Shown: positions 1 through 11,591, numbered from the stretch's first letter. The stretch is DNA of 64,000 bases from Hydractinia symbiolongicarpus (GCF_029227915.1 NC_079884.1:19222001-19286000); one strand, 5' to 3'. Notes: generated from the sequence alone by a model not told the origin. Made by a program: numbers and translations.

Positions 1-448
1 AGGATTTTTATCGGGATATTGCCGGTGATGTAGAAGCACGTTTTGACACAAGTGCCTATATTAAAGATGACCTCTCCCCATCGGCAAAAACAAGAAAGTC
101 GTTGGATTAATGAAAGATAAGCTAGGCGGCAAAATTATAACGCATTTCATCACATTGCGGCCTAAGCCTTATGCCTATAAAGCATTAACGAAAGAGGGTG
201 GTGATCGCAAAGCAAAGGGCGTGAAGAGGATCATGACTAAAAAATGTATAACCTTCGAGGACTATGAGCAATGTCTGAAGGAAGGCATCGATATTAACAA
301 AACCCGGAGGTGCATTAATAACAAAGGCCATAATTTATACACCCAGGAAGTGAATAAAATTGCCCTTAATGCCGCTGATGACAAAAGGATCGTTCAGGCG
401 GATCAAATAACAACGCTCGCAAGAGGCCATTACCGGTTGAAGAAATAA
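1..448 (+). pseudogene. C-terminal end of a protein-primed family B DNA polymerase (element E1)
   Basis: This is the last part of a Polinton-type DNA polymerase B, which copies linear element DNA from a terminal protein. The window opens inside the gene. The first ~100 bases read in one frame (DFYRDIAGDVEARF) and the rest in another from 110 to the stop at 448, so there is a frameshift near 75-110. Residues such as DKLGGKI, RPKPYAYKAL and ITFEDYEQCLKEGIDINKT match, almost residue for residue, the end of the polymerase on the other strand at 59945-60439, so the two are recent relatives. The catalytic palm motifs lie upstream of the window. A membrane gene of the same family as at 59323-59940 follows 2 bases later, so the gene order is conserved. 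Confidence 0.85.
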
Positions 449-450
449 AA

Positions 451-783
451 ATGGAGTTATTGCTACTGATCGCAGCGCTACTACCTTATGTCTGTATCAT
501 CCTTGGTTATTTGAAATATAGACGAGTATTAATAAAGATGTCTGAATTGATTGATATTTTTAATATTGTCGATACACCAGCAGAGGCTGTTGATCAACCT
601 ATAGATTAACGCCAGGCTGTGAAGGATGCCCGTAAGTCCAAGCCTTCACCTGATGTTATCGAGAAAATACACGCTGAATTCGTTGAAAAGGAACTCCAGG
701 AAAAGGGGGAAACGACAGCGAAAGCCATCAGCACTCATATGCGTCCATATGCGTTCAATATGTATTTATTATATGGAATGTAA
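451..783 (+). pseudogene. Truncated copy of the conserved Polinton membrane protein (E1)
   Basis: The ATG at 451 opens a hydrophobic N-terminal segment (MELLLLIAALLPYVCIIL) followed by a charged tail with ISELIDIF-like and VDTPAEAVDQ stretches. The protein at 59323-59940 has the same layout and very similar residues (MEVLLLIAVLLPYILIL, FDVVDTPEALDQ). A TAA interrupts the frame near 607-609. After a conserved ISTHM stretch (~730-745) the homology stops: the C-terminal membrane-anchor half seen in the other copies is missing. It is therefore a nonfunctional relic. The family has no function that I recognise. One N-terminal membrane helix and a position next to polymerase and packaging genes suggest a virion or membrane component, which is inference. 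Confidence 0.75.
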
Positions 784-790
784 ATAAAGG

Positions 791-1063
791 ATGGCTGATA
801 ATCCAGTATTCACGCCCGAGGAGGATATTGGTAAGCATGATGATAAAGGCGACAAAGAGGATACCAAACAATCAACGCAGTTACCTGGAACATCGGGGAC
901 TTCAACGCCGGGACAACAGGGAGGTGCGCGTAGACGATTGGGGTTGGGCCTGGAGGCGCAAAGGATGGGGCTATTTCATTCGAAAATTGATAGCCGATAT
1001 ACACATCTTAGAGACGGACTCGGTATGACGCCCAATGCAATGCATTACGATAGGTTCCGATGA
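791..1063 (+). CDS. Small acidic/low-complexity ORF of element E1, unknown function
   Basis: A 90-residue open frame starts MADNPVFTPEEDIG. It has an acidic, lysine-rich first third, then a Thr/Ser/Gly/Pro-rich stretch (LPGTSGTSTPGQQGG), then a basic end containing LRDGLGMTPNAMHYDRF. It begins 8 bases after the stop of the membrane gene, in the compact style of these elements. A comparable small ORF starting MAD with an acidic body lies at 51996-52166 in element E4. I do not recognise a domain. It could be a small virion gene or a chance frame inside a relic. The ORF ends where element sequence gives way to the satellite at about 1100-1130. Confidence 0.45.
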   Translation: MADNPVFTPEEDIGKHDDKGDKEDTKQSTQLPGTSGTSTPGQQGGARRRLGLGLEAQRMGLFHSKIDSRYTHLRDGLGMTPNAMHYDRFR

Positions 1064-1129
1064 GGGGGGGACTTATATTAAAGAGGGTTTTGACGGGAAA
1101 AAGATCACTACCTGAAGTAGTACTTACGC

Positions 1130-2480
1130 TGCAATATGGTAATTTTCCAACTATTGGACAACTCGAAAAGAGGCTGGGTAAATTTGACTTGTGACGGCAT
1201 TAGAGCGTGAATATTACGTGTATTATAGAAAAACGATTAGATTAACTTATGAGGACATTAGCGCGTGAGTTCGAATATTTCATATATGAGAAAAAATCAA
1301 TTAATTTGACTTGTGAGCCTATTACTGCATGAAACTGAATATCACGTTTATTATAAAAAATCAATTAGATTGACTTGTGAGGACATTAGCGCGCGACTCC
1401 GAATATGACATATATTATTTTGAACTCAATTACATTGACTTGTGAGGTCATTAGCGCGCGAGTTCAAATATCACATTAATAATGAATTTGGCTTGCGAAG
1501 ATATTACTGCATAAATCTGAATATCACATACATTTGAGAAACAATACGTATATTATAGAAAATCAATAAATTTGACTTGCGAGGACATTGTTATTAGCGC
1601 ATTGGTCCAAGTATTAGGCATATTATAAAAAATCAATTATTTTGACTTGTGGGGACATTAGCGCGTGAATCTGTATATCACATTTATTATAGAAAATCCA
1701 TTAGATTGACTTGGAAGGGCAATTGCTCGTTACTCCAAAAATTATATATATTATTTTATAATCAATTAATTTGACTTGTGAAGACATTACTGCATAAATA
1801 TAAATATCACATTTATTATAGAAAATCCATTAAATTGACTCGTGAGGACATTAGCGCGTGAGTCCGAATATGACGTATATTATTTTAAACTCAATTAAAT
1901 TGACTTGTGAGGACACTAACGCGTTTATCCGAAAATTTTATAACCTGCACAAAAAACAATTTGATTGACTTGTGAGGCACTAGAGCGTGAGTCTAAGTAT
2001 GACATATATCGGAGAGAATCAATTAATAGTACTTATGAGGACATTAGCGCGTGAGTTCGAATATTACATATATGAGAGAAAATCGTTTAATGTGAGTTGT
2101 GAGGACATTACTGTATGAATTTAAATATCACATTTATTATAGAACATCCATTAGATTGACTCGTGAGGACATTAGCCCGCGAGTCCGAGTATGAAATATA
2201 ATAATTCACAATCAAATAAATTGACTTGTGAGGACGGTTAATCTGAAAATTATATATCTTGCAGAGAAACAATTTGATTGACTTGTGAGGACGCTAGGGC
2301 GTGAGTCTTAGTATGACATATATCGGAGAAAATCAATTAATAGTACTTATGAGGACATTAGCCCGTGAGTTTAAATAATACATATATATGAAAAAAAACA
2401 ATTAGTTTGACTTGTGAGGACATTACTGTATAAATCTAAATATCACTTTTATTATAGAAATTCCATTATAGAAAGTCAAT
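1130..2480. repeat. Satellite: about 20 tandem copies of a ~64-65-bp unit
   Basis: The phrase TTGACTTGTGAGGACATTA recurs about every 64-65 bases (for example at 1308, 1372 and 1437). Each unit continues with either a GCGCGTGAGT-type or a CTGCATAAAT-type segment, then an AT-rich spacer ending in CAATTA. Two unit types tend to alternate, so a ~130-bp dimer may be the real period. Copies are diverged by substitutions and small indels. A detached copy is visible at 2630-2690. No gene is supported here. Confidence 0.9.
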
Positions 2481-2509
2481 TAATTTGACTTTTTGATTGA
2501 GCTAATGAT

Positions 2510-3046
2510 ACTTTCTTCTTTTAGTTATCACAGTGTCTGTGCCTCTCACCCTATTAGAGTTTCATCTTTTCTTTCCGGGTGAACCGCCCCCTCCGTATGA
2601 AGAAGAAGATACCACAGCAAATGGAGGTTACATTAGAATGACTTGTGAGGATATTAACGCGTGAATTTGAGTATTAGAAAAGAAAGAGCATGGAAGATAC
2701 AACAAACGTTGAACTTATTAAGGAGAGAGTATTATTGAAACCACGTGCTTTATTTGCGGTGAGACCGATGATGTTGCAACAAACGGACCAAACGGTATGA
2801 AATTAATTCAGTATTTTTCAAGTAAGAGGTTTGCCGAAATGACAACTGTCATATTGCCAACCTGGTGCATACCAAGTGGCCAGCTTGGTGTGCATACTAT
2901 GAACAATAAGAGCACACTTTTGTAAATATTGAGTTAGAGAAGATTACGCTCTGAATATAAAACTGCCATAATGTAAATTATACTGTTTGAACTATTCCTA
3001 ATTTTCCACAATTCGATACCAACGACGTTACCACAATCGCAACAAG
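2510..3046. other. Stretch between the satellite and the gag relic, no gene supported
   Basis: It holds one detached satellite unit (2630-2690) and short open stretches. One short + strand frame at about 2550-2650 includes a PPPPYEEE run. No LTR boundaries or primer-binding site could be fixed upstream of the gag relic. Confidence 0.5.
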
Positions 3047-3921
3047 ATGGCTAAAATAGAAAAAAAGATTCAAGAATTTGTGTGGCGCTCAATGTTGAGG
3101 ATGATAAGCAAAAACTGGCTATGTTATTGAATTACGTTGAGGAAGAAGTATAGGATATTTACGGTAGTTTATTAGTTCCTGGCACCGATGAAACACTAGA
3201 TAACGCATATGAATTATTTGACACACATTTCAACCCGAAAACGAACGTACGCTATGAAATTTATATATATATATATAGATCAATGATACAGCGTGAAGAA
3301 GAAACCATCCAACAATATTTTATCAGACTGAAGCAACAAGCCCAAAAATGTGAATTTGGAGCAGCACTAGATACCGAGTTAAAACGTCAACTGGAACTCT
3401 CAACGACAACTAACAAACTGAGAAGATACTCATTCAGAAATCCTTCCTTAACTCTAGCACAGTTCCTAGTTTACGCAAAAACATTAGAAGACACAAACAC
3501 CCAAGCTATTTTAGTGGAAAAAAGCGACCAAAAGGATATTACACAAATCAAACAGGAAGAACTCAACCGCATCGACCGATCAAAGGAAACCACACCGGAT
3601 AAGAAAAACTTTAATCTGCATAGACAATCTTCAAAAATATGCTTTTACTGCGGTGGCGAATATCCACACCAAAATAAATGCCCAGCAACTAGTAAAACCT
3701 GTAATTATTGCCACAAAATCGCACATTTTGCGAGAGTTTGTCGTTCCACAAGCGCAAGCTCGTACCGCAGCTATTCTAGACGCAACCCCAGGCCACTAAA
3801 CAACGTCGATGTCGATACGTCCGACGAAGAGCAAGTCGCGCGGTTGTTTTCAATCCACTCTCCTGTTTTCAGCATTGCCAAGTGTTATGCCCCACTTTGT
3901 AATAATTGCCCCACTTTGTAA
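3047..3921 (+). pseudogene. Retrotransposon gag (Ty3/gypsy-like) with two CCHC zinc knuckles, broken
   Basis: A gag-like nucleocapsid gene. From about 3091 the frame reads through a capsid-like segment (DDKQKLAMLLNYVEEEV), stops at TAG 3151-3153, and continues in the same frame to 3921. A (TA)n run at 3260-3276 has expanded inside the frame. Near the C-terminus are two adjacent zinc knuckles, CFYCGGEYPHQNKC and CNYCHKIAHFARVC, each C-x2-C-x4-H-x4-C, which bind packaged RNA in this family. The probable start ATG at 3047 is in another frame, so at least one frameshift lies before 3091. No protease, reverse transcriptase or integrase follows; a minisatellite replaces them. The gypsy assignment rests on the knuckles and the general capsid pattern. 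Confidence 0.7.
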
Positions 3922-4100
3922 TATCTGCCCCACTTTTTAATTATCTTGCCTCACTTTGTAATACCTGTCCCACTTTGTAATAACTTTTGCCTCACTTTGT
4001 AATTATGGAGCTGCTCCACTTTGTAATTCATTGTTGCCCCACTTTGTAATTTTCGGAGCTGCCCCACTTTGTAATAATGTCTTGCCCCACTTTGTAATTT
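3885..4100. repeat. Minisatellite of ten units with core CCCCACTTTGTAAT
   Basis: Ten copies of the core start at about 3890, 3909, 3928, 3949, 3968, 3990, 4014, 4037, 4062 and 4085. Cores are nearly identical, while linkers of 5-11 bases vary. The spacing grows from 19 to about 23-25 bases towards the 3' side. Frames running through the array on either strand are repeat products, not genes. Confidence 0.85.
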
Positions 4101-4109
4101 TCGATTTTT

Positions 4110-5400
4110 GGCATGCTGACCAATATCCAATTTTTATGACGTCATCTTTTGTTATGTTATCGGTGTTCTGGATGCTCTGTCTTGTTATTTGCAATGAAAC
4201 GCGTGTCACACGTTAGTAGAATGATTACTTTTAATGTTTTATTAGCAAGCGTTGTAACATTACATGCACTGGCTTTCTTTTTGTGAAAAAATGTACTAGC
4301 TGAAGTGATTTCATACCATAACATAACAGTAATATAATACAAACAGTAGGTAATGTGTTTTTTGCATAACATAACATAACATAAGAAATAAACTTGTAGC
4401 AATCTTAACATAACATGCAGACTAATCAGTTCGAGGATTTCAACGTGACCTGTTTTACAGCAAGCAACGTGTCACCTCGGGTATATCTACAAATCAAACT
4501 CAGGTAAAAAAGCACTACTTCTAAATAGAATGAAAGAAAGATAAAAAATGTGAACAAAGATACGACAATTTCTACCTGTGTGATTTATTGGAAGCAATTT
4601 ACTTGTCAAAAAAACATTAGAACATAAACGAAGACTATCAAAGATAAAAGCTGGAATTAATAAAAGACTAAAAATCACTTCTTCGATTTCCACACAATGT
4701 TTTCTATTATATACCAACCATAGGCCAGCAGTTGTAAATTTAGCCATGCCGTGTACCATTTCGGATGGTTCAGGATGGTATTCAGCTCTATCACCATTCC
4801 AGAGAATGAGCCGGCACTTTTTACAATCCTTTGCATGCCCACCCGGATTGAATTTGATGCTATTCTAGCTTTTTTTTGTGGAAGGATCTTTTTATACGGT
4901 ACGTGAACTCTTTGCGTAATTTTTCGGAATCACAAACAATTCTCCAAAATTTACATACGTTTCGCAAGTGTGCATATGTGGCAACGATATGCGAGGGGCC
5001 AATTACAATCGCTGCATTGCAATTCTAACATCAAGATCGTTTCTATAATTTCTGGTGGCAAATCATCGAAGTTGAAATTGCGAACTAAAGTTTGAATAAA
5101 ATATATATGCTATTGTTTTTGTTACAGGATAACAATACAAAATGATACAATAACGAATGTGCTTCCCTTCCCGTGTCCAGTAAGATAAGCTCGGACTTCT
5201 AATTGAATGTCTGAGCCTCATAGGCTTTCTTGTGTCGCGTTGTGGACGATCTAGGAGAAATTATTATACCAAAAGTTAAGTTGAATAAACTCAGAATTGA
5301 ATTTTAAAATATGGAAAAGACTATTTACCATTCTTTTCACTTTATAGGTAAAACACAGTGACTGATAAGATTTTATTGAACACACAAAAGAGTTTCGATA
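4110..5400. other. Stretch without a supported gene
   Basis: AT-rich DNA with several AACAT short tandem repeats (about 4318-4412). The open frames here (including those at 4157-4411 and 4487-4759 on the - strand) have no recognisable domain and poor codon texture. It may hold the downstream flank of the Ginger1-like relic, but I could not fix an inverted repeat. Confidence 0.5.
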
Positions 5401-5407
5401 CTTCCTT

Positions 5408-7500
5408 ACCTTAAGTAACAGTCCCTCCTTCGCTACCTTCATCTGTCTCATTTTCCTCTTCCCTGTTTTCTAACGCTTTATTAACCTCTTCTCTCCTTTC
5501 AAATGTTTCATTATCCTCTTCGCCACCTTCAACTGTCTCTTTTTCATTTTCACTCAAGACAACATAGTGTTTTCCACAGTCTTCGGCAAAATGTCCTAAT
5601 GTTATTCTATTAAAAGAGCAAAGGTCTGTTAGTGTTATGGTAACTTGAGCTTCAGGTCCCAGGGTTGAGATAAGCGTTATTTCGATGTTATATAGCTCAG
5701 AGGCAGTTCTTAACGTTAGCTCATCACTATATGTCCCATTTGAAAACATTCTGTTTAAATATTCACTAAACGGCATCTCAACGTACATTTCGAGTGGCCA
5801 CACTTCACTATCATAGGGATTTTCCTCTAAAAACCTCGCAATTTCGGCTCTAACTGTTTGGGCAGATCTGAAAATTCCATATTGAGTCAGCGCATGCGCT
5901 ATAGCACTAAATTGGCAATTTCCATCACCAAGGGGGTCGTATGAAACGGAATACCTTTGATCTTGAAAAACATCAAGCGATCTTGCTTTGTAAGTGGTAC
6001 TAACAAATTCTTTTGATATAATTTTTGTTGTTCATTATGAAGTTGCTTCAGACTTTTTCCATTTTTCTTCCGTTTATAACATTTCCTGAAATCTGCAATG
6101 TCCTCCACCAGAAATCATTCGGCCTCTTTCCTGTCAGTGTTTGGTGATTTAAATTCCACAAAATACCTATTTTTGTATTTACCCACCTTCAACACTTTTC
6201 CATGCAGAACTAATCGATGCTTGGGTGCTTTTTTACCTTTTCGTTTTTCTCCATGTCTGACCAACACTTCATCGCCGATATCATACTGTTAACACTTATT
6301 TCTTTTACGAAAGTGTAAGCTACAGTTCTATCACCAATTCTCTTGTTGTTTGCTTTTACCTTATCCCTGATCTTTTTGATACGCTGTTTTCGTTTTAGAA
6401 TTTGATTTCCGTCCATAATATACCTCGAATGCTGACTTCCATCCAAGTTCCTCTCGCTTGGCGTTATTTAAGCATTTTGCATATTTTGAAAGGTTTTCTA
6501 CCCAGTTTACACCAACACGACCTTGACTTATGAGAACGTATGATATCTTTTTTCGTAAAGTTCTATGCGATTTTTCTACTTTCCCTTGTGATTGAGGGTG
6601 GTAAGGTCTGCTTTTAATCATTTTTATTTTTTTCCTCTGACAATACCTTAGAACTGATCCATAAAACTCTTTACCCTGGTCACTTTGTAAAATACTAGGG
6701 GTCCCATGTAAATTGTAAATTCTCAAGCTCCATTCTAACCTTGCTTGCATGTTTTGAAGTCAGTGGTACTAACCAGTGAAAGCGAGAAAAGACATCGAGT
6801 AAGGACAGTACATAACGATACGTTTTTCTTTGATATTCAACTTGCATATTTTTCATGTCGACCAGATCGATTTGATGGATATGATTAACCTGGAAAGCAA
6901 ACAATACTTTTTTTTAAATTGTCTCATTATCTAGCGTAATGAACACAAGTCAACTGTCGATAACGATAAAGGTAATACAAAAATACAAAGTAACGTCATT
7001 TCACAATTATGTAAATCAATTCAGCAACCTTGATCACAGTCTTCTTAAGTTTTGATGATAAGAAAGGGGGACCCAATGTCGCAAATAAACTAGAGGGCGA
7101 GGTTTTCTTCCCCATGCCTTTACATTTAATACAGTATGAATAGAACCTAACTCATTTGCAGTGACTGGTTTAGGAACTGCTTTGTTGCTGAATTTCACAG
7201 TAAATTTTTTAAACTCAGCATCATTTGATGTTATACTGAGAATTTTTCTGCCACTGATTCCCGCATATCCGTCCGCAGCTCTGTTCCTTAGTTTTTAATA
7301 TCCAGCGGATTTACTTTTTTGATTGTTTTCGCTACCACTTTATTCAATTCACTTTTTTTGAAAATTCGTTTACCTTGAAAAAAAATTAATCCATTCGAAT
7401 CTATTTTCAGATCATTTTTTAATCTCCAGTATTTGATGTACGCGCTTCTGTGAGTGGCAGTCCTGTCTTTCACTGGGATTTTGGATTGTCCATCGTTCAT
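5408..7500 (-). pseudogene. Ginger1-type DNA transposase: integrase core plus C-terminal OTU protease domain, broken
   Basis: Known Ginger1 transposons encode a gypsy-like integrase with a C-terminal OTU or Ulp1 protease. In - strand order: an N-terminal exon (7500 to ~7161; HRSAYIKYWRLKNDLKI, then NKAVPKPVTANEV) with donor GTAGGT; an intron; the integrase core from the acceptor near 6893 (HQIDLVDM, YVLSLLDVFSRFHWLVPL, then SILQSDQGKEF and PYHPQSQGKVEKSHRTL, giving the D, D and E positions); an SH3/GPY-like segment near 6230-6290 (GDEVLVRHGE); and an OTU domain at ~5540-5920 with the catalytic GDGNCQFSAIAHAL box and a late GKHYVVL histidine. Frameshifts fall near 7290, 6715, 6440, 6270 and 5920. 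It is dead as a whole, though both OTU catalytic motifs survive. The AcademH-like element begins 13 bases beyond its first codon. Confidence 0.8.
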
Positions 7501-7515
7501 TATTAACTCCGCTAT

Positions 7516-7594
7516 TCAACCTCGTCCCCAGGGCTTGTTAGGCTTTTTATATTTGGACGGCCTGAACAAGGCCCTGGCCCTGGCTGGTCACGTG
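7516..7594 (+). repeat. Left terminal inverted repeat of the AcademH-like element
   Basis: Starts TCAACCTCGTCCCCAGGGC and ends TGGCTGGTCACGTG. It matches the reverse complement of 14017-14094 with only a few differences, such as GGCC versus GGTC in the middle. Confidence 0.93.
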
Positions 7595-8389
7595 ACAAAT
7601 TTGATTGGCCGTAAGAACTCGCATAATTAAAACGCGTCCCGCGAGTGATATTAGAGGCAAAATTATGTGGCGAGAAAAAATCAAAATTCGAGAACTTTTC
7701 GTGGTGATGGACCGCGGATTAGCAATTCAAAAAGTAGCTCTTTAAAAATGGTGGCTGTTATTTTGTGGGTGTTGCGTTTGGTTTGGTTTTTGATGTTGTT
7801 CTACTAGCTAAATGTAGCTAGATTCAAAATTTTGGAAAAACATTATTTTTGATATGAAACTGCAACAGTTCTGAAAGTATTTTACCAGAAAGAAGATTAA
7901 CAATAACTGGTTGAAAGCAGGTTTGAGCATCTTGTGTTGCTAAAAACTCACACTGTTAAATGAACTGAAGAAGGAACGAACTTCACAAGCGATCAAAACT
8001 GTCATACATATATAGCTAGCTATATGTAACATAATGTTTAGCTATGGAAAAGTAAGTGCATATCATCTTGTGTGTTAGGGTAGACTTAAAAATTCTTATT
8101 AATATTTAATATTTTGCTTTATGATTTCTTGTTCCTGCATTGAATATGGGTAGGCCTCGTATCCTACACAGGAACCTTAGGCTATGTACCATTTTGTGTT
8201 CTGTTAAAGTATTACTTTGTAATTTGTGTTCTCACTGTACTTTCAACATTCATCATTATTGTATGATATTCTTGTGTATGGACAATATATACAAATCCTT
8301 GTCAGTAAAACCCTTACAGTAGTTTTGTTTGTTCTGTTGTAATATTTCTAATTCTTAAATTTTCAGAAAATGGAGAATGCAAACATAGC

Positions 8390-11355
8390 ATGGCAGCAGC
8401 TGTAACACCAAAGAAGTTTTATCCAAGAAAAAATGTTTCGCAACAGGGAGTGTGTAGATTATGTGGAAAATTCACTCAGCAGAGACACCTAATCAAAATT
8501 TTTTCTAAAATTGGATTGGCAAAAAATCTTGCTTCAAAAGTGCATGAAGTGTGTGGCATAGGTATCAACGAGCATGACTGTATAACGAAAGTCGTTTGCC
8601 GAACATGCGAATCTTTTATTACCAAGGTTGACGAGTACAGGAACTCTTGTCACAACGTCCAAGGTGAACTTAATCGAAACATGTCTGTCAAGAGAATGCT
8701 GCTACCAGAAGATTGTAACACAATCACAAGCAAAAATGAACCTTCTCGTAAGAAATTATTTGATTTAACAAACGTACAAAGTGCAGATAACATTGATAAA
8801 GAGAATATTGAATCAAGTGACAGTATTTTGAAAAAATTGAACAATGTTTTTGGCACAAAAGAAGTACCCTTTATTGGGAAATTAATGTGGGAGACACCTG
8901 GTTTTAAAGATGTTTTTGTCAAATTATTACTCTCTGATCTGAATATGGCATGTAAAAGTCTATGCAGGAGAGATGAAAATGGTTCAACTTTACTTAACAA
9001 TACCTATGATGGACTTTCAAATTTGCAGATCAAAAATATCAAAACTGAGATGTTGAAAATCCCCTATTTTGTCGATATTCTGGAAACAATTGCTGGTGAT
9101 ATTGAAAACAGGCAGAGTGAAATAAAATATGCTTTCATTTACTCAATTCTGATGCAGTCACGTTGGCACGAACTAAGTTTATTTCAAAGAATTAACACCA
9201 CTCTTTTAATAGAAGGTGGTTGCAGTAAACAGGTATGTATATACATAATATAATAATAAAGGATTTTGTGTAAGCAATTGAACTGATTTTTATTTATTCT
9301 CACATTACTTTTAAGCTTTTCAGCAAGAGACCTGTGAATCTATCAATTTATTTTTTTAATTTTCTCAATATTGAGTTATCAGTACCTTTTTTCACTTGTT
9401 CAGCCTTATCAGTAAGGCTGAACAAGTGAAAAAAAAAACAATTCAAGGGCTGAAGCCAAATTTCCAGTTTCTTATAAAAAAGTGTAGTCTACAGCCTCAT
9501 TTGTTGAAAATAATCTATTTATATTGGCTTTTGTTTTTAGTTGCAGATACGGTTTCAAAGATTAGGTGTTTGCTTGTGCCCGAGCAGAAGAGAGGTTTTA
9601 TTGGATTTGATTGGTGGTCATTTTCGTGATGGTGTCATTGATAAAGTTAAAGGTGGAGCTGTGTTTCGAGGGACAGGAGATAATTGGGACATAAGAATTC
9701 TCAAAGGTCATATGCATAAAAACAATCAAAATGAAGATCTCCATCTATTTGCCACAAATTTGATTGAAAACCGTCTATCATTTGACCATCTCGATAATGA
9801 CAATCCAAAACGTGATATTGCATTATTACCACTGAGTACATTTTCATTAAACATTGCAGAGTGGAGGGAATATATCAGAACTTCAAAAATTTTGGTTGGG
9901 CGTATTTTGTTGGATTTTTTCCCAAAGTTCAAATTTCTGAAATCATTTGTTCCACAACACATTGATCATCAATATAGCCACGAAATGGGGGAACGGTCAT
10001 TCATTGCATCTATGCCTATCATTAATGCAAATGAAGCACACTATGGTGATTGTGTAAAGATACTTCGAACGTACGAAAAATGGATCGCAGAAATTTACCA
10101 TGAAACAGGCATGTTGCAAAACATGCCAAACCTTGATGATGGACCACTTCTTGAAACCTTCCAAGCCAACCCTGGTCAGAAATTTGCACACATCAATTTT
10201 ACAGATTCTGATCCCATGAAAGAAATGAAAATTGTGTTTGGTGGCGATCAATTAACACGTGTAAGATTTGCTGGTGCAAAAGATTTACTAGCTGGTGCAC
10301 ATACTCCTAGCCATCGATTTGAACACTGCTCTCCTTTTAAACCAGTAATGTGGCATACCAAAGCAGCTCTTTTGCAATATTCATACCACCTCTTGCATAA
10401 ACCTGAATCCATTGCTGAGAATGGAACGATAAAGTATTTTAGGGAGAAGCTTCGTCGAAAAAATGTTACTCCTGCTAAAGTACTCGATTCTTTTGATGGT
10501 TGTGAGGAATTATTTATCAGTCTTGGACGTGCATATATTGTTGTTGCACTGATGAAGTTTTTTGGAATGGAAAGTTTGGAGGATAAACCATCTGTTTACC
10601 CTTTCCCTACTAACTTTGTTCATAAATCTGATGCTGAGAAAGACGCGTATATGAATAACATATTGACAAAGTTTTTAGATGAATACTTGCTGCAGAAATC
10701 CCCACCAAGAGATGGTGATGATTTTGTTGAAAATTATGGTTTTTGCGTAATATTTCTTACGATTCTGGTTCTGCAACTCAAGGATGCAGCAAAAGAAGGT
10801 GATGGAAACCGTACTCTTATCAACCAAAAGATGCTTTTAAATGTGTTTAAATCTTTAGGTTCTTACAGCAAATATGCTCTGGAAATGTTTGTCAGCATTG
10901 CTCAAGTTGAGTGTTTACTGACACCACGATTATCTGAGGAGTTTAAGTGGGGGAATTTTGTCAACTGGCGTGGCGGTAAGGGGAAAAATATTGAAGACGA
11001 CCTTGCTCAGGAGATTGTGAATAAAGTTTCCAAAAATATAGTTCAGAGAATGGGTCCTAACAAGACAATATCATCTATAACTAAAATTACTAAAGCTGCT
11101 AACGGAATTAAAGAAATCCTGGAAAATTATGACAAAAATGCTAGTATACACAGATCCTCTACACAACATAGCACCAGTGATGCTTTTGAAGATGAGAATG
11201 AAATGATATTAGATCTTCTCGAACTAAAACCTTTTCACCATTCATCAGGTCGTTTCCATAACAGTTTCCCAGCTATAAAAAGGTCACCTTTGCGCTATAT
11301 GAACGTGACAGATTTTCACAATTGGTTGAAAAAACACAGAGATGAACTAGTTTGA
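8390..11355 (+). CDS. AcademH-like transposase (DUF6589-type), two exons, about 885 residues
   Basis: Coding exons are 8390-9232 and 9541-11355. The donor CAG|GTATGT and the acceptor TTTTTAG|TTG join in phase 0, giving an unbroken frame. The start was taken at ATG 8390, just after a probable 5'-UTR acceptor (ttttcag at ~8365); a short out-of-frame uORF begins about 20 bases upstream of it. The N-terminus has a zinc finger of C-x2-C...C-x2-C type (VCRLCGKF near residue 20, VVCRTCESF near residue 67), like ZAD modules. The second exon carries the conserved transposase body: NANEAHYGDCVKILRTYE, KIVFGGDQLTRVRF (probable catalytic Asp) and HTPSHRFEHCSPFKPVMWH. A late GGKGKNIEDDLAQE acidic block may hold the last catalytic residue. 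The product would cut and paste the element. I recall the central region as DUF6589, a transposon-derived family. This is the only complete transposon gene in the window. Confidence 0.82.
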
Positions 11356-11507
11356 AATTAGTTGCATTTATTTTTTTTAAATATTTTTTACAATTTTATG
11401 TTATGATATATATTATATACCTTAAAAGTGAGAAAAAATATTAATTCGAGTTAACGTACAAAAAAGATATGCATCTGAAATTTCACAAGTGGAAGCTTTT
11501 TTTGTTT

Positions 11508-11591
11508 GAGTTCTTTTCTAAGTTTGATGGACCAGAGTTCTTTTCTAAGTTTGATGGACCAGAGTTCTTTTCTAAGTTTGATGGACCAGAG
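11508..11591. repeat. Three perfect tandem copies of a 27-bp unit
   Basis: The unit (gagttcttttctaagtttg plus atggacca) repeats three times between the convergent 3' ends of the transposase and helicase genes, so it lies in the transcript tails. The copies look identical, which implies recent amplification. Confidence 0.9.

Noticed and set aside
4003-4216. Frames with repeated KITKWG or PHFVIF phrases on both strands
   Set aside because: They only translate the CCCCACTTTGTAAT minisatellite.
8140-8322. 60-residue + strand frame upstream of the transposase
   Set aside because: No domain, AT-rich leader sequence and an acceptor-like site follows; it is more likely 5' untranslated or intronic.
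8650-9000. 116-residue - strand frame opposite the transposase exon
   Set aside because: Shadow of the coding frame on the other strand, no domain.
9396-9629. 77-residue + strand frame overlapping the second transposase exon
   Set aside because: It begins in the intron and continues out of frame with the conserved transposase; the spliced model explains the region.
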